Assembly (NCBI GenBank): GCA_964548275.1
Contig: CAZJQI010000004.1
Coordinates: 44,933 to 108,932 of the forward strand
DNA: 64,000 bases
Source of the DNA: JAUVUV01 sp964548275
GTDB lineage: Bacteria; Gemmatimonadota; Glassbacteria; GWA2-58-10
Reading direction: 5' to 3'
Shown piece by piece: positions 42,024 through 49,373 of this stretch; within the stretch, counting starts at the first letter, position 1; each line of letters starts with the position of its first letter. Under the pieces are notes generated by a model. The model saw only the letters and a list, made by a program, of their open reading frames with translations. It was not told the origin of the DNA and made no database searches. The position numbers and the translations under genes are program-made.

Positions 42024-42467
42024 CTAAACGGCCCCGCAATATTTGGCAGAGCGCTCTTTCCAGTTTAAAGGTCCAAGCTCTTTCAATCGTTCAGTCATCT
42101 CCGCAACGACTTTGGCGAATTTTTCGCCCTCGGAGGCGGAAATCCATTCAAGCCGGACCCGCTGCCGCTCTATGCCAAATTGATCGAGCAGATTCAACAG
42201 CATCGGATAACGTCTCATCGTGTGGTAATTACCTTTGCTATAATGGCAGTCTCCCGGGTGGCAGCCGGCGATCAACACTCCATCGGCACCATTGGCCAGG
42301 GCGTTGGCCACGAAAATGAGATCGACCCGACCGGAGCACATCACCCTGGTGATACTTATGTTCGGGGGATACTCAATACGGCTGGTCCCTGCCAGGTCGG
42401 CTCCAGTGTAAGAACACCACTGGCAGAGAAAACCCATAATGCGCGGTTCGAAATTTTCCTCAGGCAT
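42024..42467 (-). CDS. mvhD: MvhD-type [2Fe-2S] linker subunit
   Basis: 147 residues. MvhD/FrhD family small iron-sulfur protein that physically connects hydrogenase MvhAG to HdrA. Five conserved cysteines are visible: C15 and C18 in GFLCQWCSYTGAD, C44 in RVMCSGRVD, and C69 and C74 in GCHPGDCHY. The position between the HdrA C-half fusion and mvhG is exactly where an electron bridge would be expected. Confidence 0.93.
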   Translation of the reverse strand: MPEENFEPRIMGFLCQWCSYTGADLAGTSRIEYPPNISITRVMCSGRVDLIFVANALANGADGVLIAGCHPGDCHYSKGNYHTMRRYPMLLNLLDQFGIERQRVRLEWISASEGEKFAKVVAEMTERLKELGPLNWKERSAKYCGAV

Positions 42468-42513
42468 GGCTTTTCGACCTCGAAGTGCAAATTAAAAAAT
42501 GCAAGCTGAATTT

Positions 42514-44304
42514 TTACCTCAGCACACCATCGATCTCCGAGAGAATCTGTCTGTCTTCGAAATGGGACTGCTGGGCCGCCCCTGACGGGCAGCCGGCCAC
42601 ACAGGTTCCACATCCCTTGCATAACTCCTCGTGAACCTCGGATACCCCCTTCTCGGCGTTGTACTCCACAGCGGCGAAAGGACAATTTGAGACACATATC
42701 TTGCATCCGCCGCATAAATCCGGGTTGATATTTACGGTGATCGGTTCCAGAACCACGCTTCCTTTATCTATCAGGCTCAGCGCTCCAGCCCCGGCCGCGG
42801 CCCCCTGGGCCACCGAGTCCGGGATGTCTTTCGGGCTCTGGCATGCTCCGGCAATAAAAATACCATCATTGACTGTATCCACCGGTGCCAGCTTGGGGTG
42901 TTTCTCCAGAAAGAAACCCTCCGATCCGCGCCCCAGAGAGAAAAGGTGGGCTACCTTGTCAGCATCCTGGCCTGGCTTGAGACCTGCTGAGAGGACGACC
43001 ATTTCCACTGGAATGCGCCGTATCATTCCCAAAAGAGTATCCTCGGCGACAACTACCAGCTTACCCTTTTCTTCCGGGGTGGAGGCAACAACGGTTACCT
43101 CTGCGACTTTGCCCCGGATAAAATTGACATCCTCTGAGAGCAGCCTCTTGTAGAACTCCTCGTAACCCTTGCCGAAAGCTCTCATATCGATGTAAAAATT
43201 ATATACCTCGGCTCCGGTTTTTTCCTTGACCAGGTGGGCAAATTTCAGCGAGTACATGCAGCAGACCCGGGAACAGTACTCCTGGTGGTTCACATCCCGG
43301 CTGCCCACGCAGTGGATAATGGCCACTGATTTTGGCGCTGTTCCGTCTTTCTTGAAAATCTTCCCCCCGGTGGGACCGCTGGCGTGGCTCAGGCGCTCGA
43401 ACTCCAGGGCTGTTATCACGTCAGGATAGTGATCGTAACCGTAACGCGGGATATCTTCCACATCGAACACATCGAAACCTGTTGCAACCACAATCGCACC
43501 CACATTAACAGATTTTATTTCGTCGGTCATGGAGTGGTCGATCGCCTGGGCTTCGCAGTTGTCCTCGCAGATTTTGCAGCCCTCGGTCTTGAAATGCATA
43601 CAGGTGTTCATATCAATCAGCGGTACTTTAGGCACAGCCTGCGGAAAAAGCAGGCTGATAGGTTTGCGTTTCCCAAGTCCCTGCTCGAACTCGAAGGGGA
43701 TTTCCTCAGGTTCTTCTTTGGAAATTCGCCTTTGAACAATGGCGCCGGTAGGACAGATCGACTCGCAGGCCCCGCACAATCTGCATGTCTCGCTCTGCTC
43801 GTGGAACGGGGTTGTTACACTCCGGAGGCCGCCGCGGCCCTCAAATGCCAGCGCGCCGACTTTCAGCACATCATCACAGATACGAACGCACATGCCACAC
43901 ATGATACAATCATCCGGCTCGCCAATCATTAAACTCTTGCCCACCTGCGGATAAGGGAACCGGCTTTCGTGCACGCCCAGTTCTGCGGCGAGTTTAATTA
44001 TCGGTTCGGAATCCGGGCAGCGGGCCAACATCAGTTCGGCCAGCATCCTGCGGATTTTGAGTACTGATTTGGAGGCCGTGGAGACCACCATGCCCTCACT
44101 CACCGGCAAGGTACAACTGGTATGCATCCTGGTTCGTCCCCGCTGGGTAACTTCCACAGTACAGAAACGGCAGGCGCCGTAAGGCGGCAGCGATTCATGG
44201 TGGCAGAGAGTTGGAATGTGCACCCCGGCGACACTGGCTGCATCCAGCACAGTCCATTCCTCCTCGGCTTTCACTTTCCTCCCGTCAATGGTCAAATTTA
44301 CCAT
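42514..44304 (-). CDS. Fusion: NuoG-like iron-sulfur module + C-terminal half of HdrA
   Basis: 596 residues. Residues 1-~200 are a NuoG/HydA-type electron input module: [2Fe-2S] ligands C34, C45, C48, C64 (PTLCHHESLPPYGACRFC), then two [4Fe-4S] motifs, CIMCGMCVRIC (C133-C143) and CRLCGACESIC (C174-C184). The His-Cys3 site of true NuoG is absent (LMLARCPDSEPI instead). From ~205 (FEFEQGLGKRKPISLLFPQA) the sequence is HdrA, starting exactly behind where HdrA's own first ferredoxin motif should be. It continues with HCVGSRD, YCSRVCCMYSLK, RAFGKGYEEFYKR, FIAGACQSPKDIPDSVAQ (FAD fold) and two C-terminal [4Fe-4S] motifs. HdrA's N-terminal FAD motif is missing here and is found in the product of 46097-47410. 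Never seen by me in this arrangement. Confidence 0.92.
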   Translation of the reverse strand: MVNLTIDGRKVKAEEEWTVLDAASVAGVHIPTLCHHESLPPYGACRFCTVEVTQRGRTRMHTSCTLPVSEGMVVSTASKSVLKIRRMLAELMLARCPDSEPIIKLAAELGVHESRFPYPQVGKSLMIGEPDDCIMCGMCVRICDDVLKVGALAFEGRGGLRSVTTPFHEQSETCRLCGACESICPTGAIVQRRISKEEPEEIPFEFEQGLGKRKPISLLFPQAVPKVPLIDMNTCMHFKTEGCKICEDNCEAQAIDHSMTDEIKSVNVGAIVVATGFDVFDVEDIPRYGYDHYPDVITALEFERLSHASGPTGGKIFKKDGTAPKSVAIIHCVGSRDVNHQEYCSRVCCMYSLKFAHLVKEKTGAEVYNFYIDMRAFGKGYEEFYKRLLSEDVNFIRGKVAEVTVVASTPEEKGKLVVVAEDTLLGMIRRIPVEMVVLSAGLKPGQDADKVAHLFSLGRGSEGFFLEKHPKLAPVDTVNDGIFIAGACQSPKDIPDSVAQGAAAGAGALSLIDKGSVVLEPITVNINPDLCGGCKICVSNCPFAAVEYNAEKGVSEVHEELCKGCGTCVAGCPSGAAQQSHFEDRQILSEIDGVLR

Positions 44305-44372
44305 GGTTTCACCTTTGGTATTCGGGTATCCCTGAGGTGTAGAGAGTTAAAAATCAAAAACAGTTAACAAGT

Positions 44373-46100
44373 TCACCCTTTTGCCGCAGCCAGTTCCCCG
44401 GCTGCCAGAACCTTGCATTTCCCGGCAGGGCAGCGATGATCATAGATATGAGCATGGTATTCGTCCGGGAAGTACTTCAGGGTACTCAAAACAGGGTTCG
44501 GCGCGGTAAGTCCCAACTGGCAAAGCGAGGCTTCCTGCACCACCTCAGCCAGTTCCTGGAGCAGGCTTAAATCCTCAGGTTTGGCCAATCCGTTGCAGAT
44601 ATTATCCAGGATTTGATACATCTGGATAATGCCTTCCCTGCATGGGGTGCATTTGCCGCAGGACTCATCCATCAGAAAGCCCATGAAATAGCGCGCCAGA
44701 TCCACCATGCAGTTACTCTCATCCATCACGATCATTCCGCCCGAGCCCATGATCGAGCCGGCTTCGGCCAGCTTTTCGTAATCTATGGGCATGTCCAGGC
44801 ATTTCTCGTCAAGTACACCCCCTGAGGGTCCGCCTGTCTGGACGGCTTTAAATCTCTTGCCGCCTTTAATCCCGCCACCGATATCGAAAATGACCTCCCG
44901 CAGGGTCATACCCATCGGCACCTCGGCCAGACCGGAACGGTTTATTTTCCCGACCAGGCTGAAAATCTTGGTGCCCTTGCTACCGTTCCAGGGGCTTTCG
45001 CTCACATCCCCGGGACCGATCCCTGCGAACCACTCTGCCCCGCGTGCGATTATCTTGGGCACTGTGGACCAGGTTTCCACGTTATTCAGGGTGGTGGGGC
45101 GATCCCACAGCCCGCGTTCCACTGTGTGGATGTGCTTTGCCCTGGGCTCCCCGGGCCGACCCTCGATAGAGGCCATGAGCGCTGTGGACTCACCGCAAAC
45201 ATAAGCCCCTCCGCCGCGGGTGATATCAATGTCGAAGTCAAAACCTGTATTGAGGATGTTCCGGCCCAATATTCCGGCTGAGCGGCAGTCGTTTATCGCT
45301 TTCTCGATCAGCTCTATCGCCAGGGGATACTCCATCCGGACGTAGACATGTCCCTCATCCGCGCCAATCGCATAAGCTCCGATAATCATCCCCTCGATTA
45401 TCGAGTGCGGATTGCCCTCCAGCAAACCCCGGTTGGCGTAAGCCCCGGGGTCGCCTTCATCCGCGTTGCAGACAATATACTTGGTCTCGCCTTCAGCCTT
45501 GCGGCAGGAGGTCCATTTCATCCCGGTGGGAAACCCGGCCCCGCCGCGGCCGCGCAGGCCGCTTGCTGTAATCTGCTCGATGATTTGCTCAGGATTCATA
45601 CTGGTAAGGGCCTTGATCATCGACTGGTAACCGCCTATCCGGATGTAATCATCCAGGCTTGTCGGATCCAGTTCGAAGTTGTCTCCAAAGATCAGCCTCA
45701 TTTGTTTTTTATAAAAGTGAACCTCATTCTCGTGGCGGATGATTTCTCCACTGGAGAGGTCTTTGATAAACAGCCGCTCGATTGGTTTGCCTTTGATCAG
45801 GGACTCCTGTACTATCTTTCCGGCCTGTTCAGGAGAGGGCCGGGAATAGAAAAAACCCTCCGGGCGCACGATAACAATGGGTTCGCAATCGCAATAGCCC
45901 AGACAGCCGGTTATCCGCAGGGTTGCTTCGTCGTTGATCCCACTCTTATCCAGAGCCTCTTTAAGTGCATCCACCAGTTCTGCCGATCCCTGTGCCCGAC
46001 CGCAGGTGCCGTTCGAGACAATAAGTACACGCTCCGGCTCACTGCGCCGGAGACCGTCGCAATAGGCGGCAAATTGCTCAACATTTTTGATTGGTTTCAT
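44373..46100 (-). CDS. NuoF/HydB-like NADH-binding flavoprotein
   Basis: 575 residues. N-terminal thioredoxin-like [2Fe-2S] domain (GTCGRAQGS, then GCLGYCDCEP; C33, C66, C70, C72), then the NuoF core. The glycine-rich NADH/FMN site is GLRGRGGAGFPTGMKW (182-196), followed by NADEGDPGAY, a SLBB domain, and the N3-type [4Fe-4S] motif SCGKCTPCREG near the C-terminus. It carries electrons between NAD(H), FMN and iron-sulfur centres, as in HydABC or HndABCD hydrogenases and complex I. It overlaps the upstream HdrA-NuoE gene by four bases (translational coupling) and lies between the two split HdrA halves. This implies all three belong to one complex. Confidence 0.94.
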   Translation of the reverse strand: MKPIKNVEQFAAYCDGLRRSEPERVLIVSNGTCGRAQGSAELVDALKEALDKSGINDEATLRITGCLGYCDCEPIVIVRPEGFFYSRPSPEQAGKIVQESLIKGKPIERLFIKDLSSGEIIRHENEVHFYKKQMRLIFGDNFELDPTSLDDYIRIGGYQSMIKALTSMNPEQIIEQITASGLRGRGGAGFPTGMKWTSCRKAEGETKYIVCNADEGDPGAYANRGLLEGNPHSIIEGMIIGAYAIGADEGHVYVRMEYPLAIELIEKAINDCRSAGILGRNILNTGFDFDIDITRGGGAYVCGESTALMASIEGRPGEPRAKHIHTVERGLWDRPTTLNNVETWSTVPKIIARGAEWFAGIGPGDVSESPWNGSKGTKIFSLVGKINRSGLAEVPMGMTLREVIFDIGGGIKGGKRFKAVQTGGPSGGVLDEKCLDMPIDYEKLAEAGSIMGSGGMIVMDESNCMVDLARYFMGFLMDESCGKCTPCREGIIQMYQILDNICNGLAKPEDLSLLQELAEVVQEASLCQLGLTAPNPVLSTLKYFPDEYHAHIYDHRCPAGKCKVLAAGELAAAKG

Positions 46101-47410
46101 ACACTCACCGCCTGTCTTTTCAGTGAGCTGATATAAGGTTCGATTGAGGATTTAATAAATTCCTCTACTTTTTCGGGTTCGACTCTGATTGAGCAACTAT
46201 TCAGCTGCACCACAGGTCCCATGGTGCAGGAACCCGGACAATTCACCGTTTCCAGAGTGAACTGCATATCTTTGGTGGTCTGTCCTGCCTTGATCTCGAG
46301 CCTTTCCTCGAGAGCTTTCAGTACATCCTCGGAGCCTCTCACGTAGCAGGCGGTGCCCGTGCAGACCTTGATCACGTGTTCTCCCTGAGGCTCCAAGCTG
46401 AATGCGGTGTAAAAAGTGGCAACGTGGTAAATGCGGGATAACGGAATATCGAGATGCTGGCTGAGGCATTTCAAAGCCGGCTTGGGCAGGAACCCGAGCT
46501 GGGTATTGATTTCGTTCAGCATTGCAGGCAGTGGAACTTTCTCGTGTTTATGCTGCTCAATAATATTATCAATTCGCGATTTCATTGCCGGAGTCATTTC
46601 AATTACCGGAGCAGGACGCCCATTCTCTCTAGGGCGATATTGAACCGGGCAGCGCTCGATGCAATTGCCGCAGCCGGTACACTTGTCCTCATCGATATAG
46701 CGTGCTTTGCGGCGAAGTTTCACCTCGAAGTTACCCACAAAACCCGAAACTTCCTCCACCTCGGTATAGCTCATCAGCTCAATGTTCGGGTGCTTGCCCA
46801 CAGTGACCATCTTCGGGGTGAGAATACAGGCCGCACAGTCCAGCGTGGGAAAGGTTTTGTCGAACATAGCCATGTGGCCGCCGATCGAAGGCTCTTTCTC
46901 CACCAGATAAACCTTCCTGCCCGCATCGGCTATTTTCAGTGCGGCCTCGATTCCGGTTATACCTGCCCCCACCACCATTGCTGCAGGTTGGACAGGAACC
47001 CTGCGTCCCTCGAGTTCTTTGTGATAACGAACCCGGTTCACCGCTCCGGAAATAAGCCGCTTGGCCTTCTCAGTGGCCCGGCCGCGGTCACTGTGCACCC
47101 AGGAACATTGCTCCCGGATGTTAGCCATCTGGAAAAGGAACATGTTTAGTCCGGCATCCTCGACCGCACCCCGGAAAGTCTCCTCGTGCATCAGGGGAGA
47201 GCAGGAGGAAACCACCACACGGGTGAGTTTATGTTCCTTAATGTCCTTTTGTATCATATCCTGGCCCGGGTCCGAGCACATATACTTGTATTCCTTGGCC
47301 ACGACCACATCAGGCAGACTTTTGGCATATTCTACTACTGCCGGAATATCCACGGTTAGGGAGATATTGGTGCCGCAATGACAGATGTAGACACCGATTC
47401 GCTCACTCAT
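46097..47410 (-). CDS. Fusion: N-terminal half of HdrA + NuoE
   Basis: 437 residues. Residues 1-~258 are HdrA: RIGVYICHCGTNISLTVD, YKYMCSDPGQ, SSCSPLMHEETFR and the flavin dinucleotide motif VVGAGITGIEAALK (147-160). SIGGHMAMFDKTFPTLDCAA and the first ferredoxin motif CTGCGNCIERC (C244-C254) follow. At ~270 it switches to a NuoE thioredoxin-like [2Fe-2S] domain: INTQLGFLPK, RIYHVATFYTAFSLEPQGEH, VCTGTAC (C350, C355) and CPGSC (C391, C395). ATG 47410 is chosen for AAGGAG and the HdrA N-terminus; longer frames lack support. It starts two bases after the hdrB stop. HdrA's C-terminal half is encoded 1.8 kb downstream, fused to a NuoG-like module. Confidence 0.92.
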   Translation of the reverse strand: MSERIGVYICHCGTNISLTVDIPAVVEYAKSLPDVVVAKEYKYMCSDPGQDMIQKDIKEHKLTRVVVSSCSPLMHEETFRGAVEDAGLNMFLFQMANIREQCSWVHSDRGRATEKAKRLISGAVNRVRYHKELEGRRVPVQPAAMVVGAGITGIEAALKIADAGRKVYLVEKEPSIGGHMAMFDKTFPTLDCAACILTPKMVTVGKHPNIELMSYTEVEEVSGFVGNFEVKLRRKARYIDEDKCTGCGNCIERCPVQYRPRENGRPAPVIEMTPAMKSRIDNIIEQHKHEKVPLPAMLNEINTQLGFLPKPALKCLSQHLDIPLSRIYHVATFYTAFSLEPQGEHVIKVCTGTACYVRGSEDVLKALEERLEIKAGQTTKDMQFTLETVNCPGSCTMGPVVQLNSCSIRVEPEKVEEFIKSSIEPYISSLKRQAVSV

Positions 47411-47412
47411 TG

Positions 47413-48300
47413 TTACGCGCTCCTTGAAGCAAAGACCGCTTCGGAGGGTGTCAGGTTGTCGCCTAGGGCGAGATCCTTGGGCTTGAGGCCCAAAGTGATG
47501 CCCAACAACTGGGTGAAGTAGAGCACCGGAATTCTGCAGTCGGTTCCAGTGATCCTGCTTGCTTTCGCCTGGTAAGCTTCGAGATTTATCTGGCACAGAG
47601 GACAGGCTGTAGCGATACAATCAGCCCCTTCCTCTTTTGCCTGGGAAAGAAGTTGCCCCACAAGCTCCAGGGCGACTTCCGGCTGGGTAATCATCAGCAT
47701 TCCGCCGCAACACTTGGTCATCATGGAAAAAGGTATCGGTTCAGCACCGATCCAATCCAACAGCCTGTGCATGACTTCCGGAAACTCGGGATCATCGATA
47801 TCTCCGAAAGGCCTGGTGATCTGACAGCCGTAGTAGGGAGCCACCCTGAGGTTCTCGAAAGGCCGGACCACATGCTGTTTGACCTCTTCCTCGCCCAGAT
47901 CGTTCACCAAGACATCCAGGCAATGCCGCACCCGAACGCTGCCGGTGTAATCCATTCCCCCGGCTTTTAAGGCCCGCCGGATTTCCTCGCGCATGCCCGG
48001 ATTTTCGGCCATGTAACGATTTGTTTTGTGCAGGGAAAGGTAGCAGCCGGCGCAGGCAGTAACCAGGTCATGACCTATCTTTTCGGCCAATGCCAGATTG
48101 CGCGCCGAGAGAACGAAAGAGCGCTTCTCGTGGATGGCTGTGTATGCAGTGGCTCCGCAGCAGTTCCAGTCATCCAGTTCGATCAATTCGATTCCCAGCA
48201 CCCGCGCCACGTTGCGGGTAGAGATGTCATAAGCCTTGTTCGTGGCGATCAGCGAACATCCCGGATAATAAGCATAAACATTTACGGCGGGAGCGATCAT
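47413..48300 (-). CDS. hdrB: Heterodisulfide reductase subunit B
   Basis: 295 residues. Two CCG domains carry the cysteine sets for the noncubane [4Fe-4S] centres: YYPGCSLIATNKAY...DDWNCCGATAY...ACAGCYLS, and APYYGCQITRP...TKCCGGMLMI...ACPLCQIN. In methanogens HdrB reduces CoM-S-S-CoB; in bacteria without those thiols the disulfide or other acceptor is unknown. Start ATG 48300 has GGAG eight bases upstream; the in-frame GTG at 48309 overlaps that site. Its stop and the next start are separated by two bases. Confidence 0.93.
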   Translation of the reverse strand: MIAPAVNVYAYYPGCSLIATNKAYDISTRNVARVLGIELIELDDWNCCGATAYTAIHEKRSFVLSARNLALAEKIGHDLVTACAGCYLSLHKTNRYMAENPGMREEIRRALKAGGMDYTGSVRVRHCLDVLVNDLGEEEVKQHVVRPFENLRVAPYYGCQITRPFGDIDDPEFPEVMHRLLDWIGAEPIPFSMMTKCCGGMLMITQPEVALELVGQLLSQAKEEGADCIATACPLCQINLEAYQAKASRITGTDCRIPVLYFTQLLGITLGLKPKDLALGDNLTPSEAVFASRSA

Positions 48301-48305
48301 GGTTT

Positions 48306-48869
48306 TCACTCCTCTGGAGAGGCGGCGGAGATCATTTTCCTCAAGTTTCTAACTTCCTTGATCCCGTGGGGCAGAAAAGGTATGCGGCCCCTGATCAGCA
48401 TTCTCAGGCCGAACCCGATCTGGCTTAAAGCACGAAACGGATTGGTACTCAGGTAATAGCGAGCCAGCAGTTCGCCCTCGGCGTTGCGGCCGTGAAGGTC
48501 TATGGTATTGACAAAGCACCTGGCCATTTTTGCGGTCGGTGATTTCCGGCTGCTGAAGCCGTACTTGTCCCCCATGCGTTTGAGCTCGTACATTACATCG
48601 GTAAACTTGATTCCAGCCGGGCAACGGACAGTACAACTATAGCAGGAAGCGCACAGCCACACCGTGTTCGAGTTCAGCACACGATCCAGAAGGCCGGCAC
48701 GCAGAGCGGCGATTATTTCTCTGGGGCTGTAATCCATCCGGTCGCTTGTAGGGCAGGAGGCGGAGCAGGTACCGCACTGCTGGCATTCATATATTCGTTC
48801 GCCATAGGGAATGGAGCGAATGTTTGCCAGGAATGTCGTTTTAAGTGTTTCGGCTTGGGCGGATTCCAT
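48306..48869 (-). CDS. hdrC: Heterodisulfide reductase subunit C
   Basis: 187 residues. Two classical [4Fe-4S] motifs, CQQCGTCSASC and CASCYSCTVRC, in an alpha-helical ferredoxin domain, connecting HdrA to HdrB. No membrane helices are evident in the ~60 C-terminal residues, so the complex is soluble. It is the first gene of the eight-gene operon; GGAG stands before the ATG. It overlaps the ribosome-binding region of hdrB. Confidence 0.93.
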   Translation of the reverse strand: MESAQAETLKTTFLANIRSIPYGERIYECQQCGTCSASCPTSDRMDYSPREIIAALRAGLLDRVLNSNTVWLCASCYSCTVRCPAGIKFTDVMYELKRMGDKYGFSSRKSPTAKMARCFVNTIDLHGRNAEGELLARYYLSTNPFRALSQIGFGLRMLIRGRIPFLPHGIKEVRNLRKMISAASPEE

Positions 48870-49373
48870 GGGCTCTCCGGTTATCCGTCGGGTAAGAGGA
48901 TGGGCACGGCTTGCTAAGCTGATATACGAATTTCCGTATGCGCATTAATGATGCCAGAAAAGGCATTGAAAAACTTTTATAGCTTAGAGATTAAAGAAAA
49001 GTGAGGATGGGTGGGAAAGGGTAGGCCGAGCTTATGTTTGATATACAAGGTTTTCCGTGGAATTAGAAATTATTAATTTAACTAATGTTTATAATAAAAG
49101 TTAGGAGATTTGTATGGATTTGCTACAAAGATGAAGCATGGAAAACCGTGTTTCATCCACGTATGTCCGTTTTTATTTTTTATAATAAATCCCTAAATAT
49201 AACATAATGTATTGGTACTAAATAAATTAAGTTTGATAAAAATAACCCACGGAAATCCGATGTTAGGCACGGATAATCGTGGGTGGAAGAAATGTTTTCA
49301 GGGAAGACCGTATTTAGCGAGCTTATCCCGAAAAGTAGAGACTTTCATGTCCGGAAGTCTCGCGGCAAGAGCT
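48870..49373. promoter_or_regulatory. AT-rich leader of the hdr-mvh operon with possible sigma-54 site and hairpins
   Basis: No gene in 504 bases. On minus, TGGCATCATTAATGC at 48942-48956 has the GG-N10-GC spacing of sigma-54 promoters, about 75 bases before hdrC. ATACG-N6-CGTAT (48924-48939) is next to it. At 49245-49284, ACCCACG..ATCCG..CGGAT..CGTGGGT forms a nested stem with a symmetric three-base internal loop. These could be activator sites for regulated hydrogenase expression. Confidence 0.35.

Noticed and set aside
42514..47410. Reading the nuoE/F/G-like genes as respiratory complex I
   Set aside because: No membrane subunits, no His-Cys site in the NuoG-like part, and direct fusion to HdrA halves; a soluble bifurcating complex is indicated.
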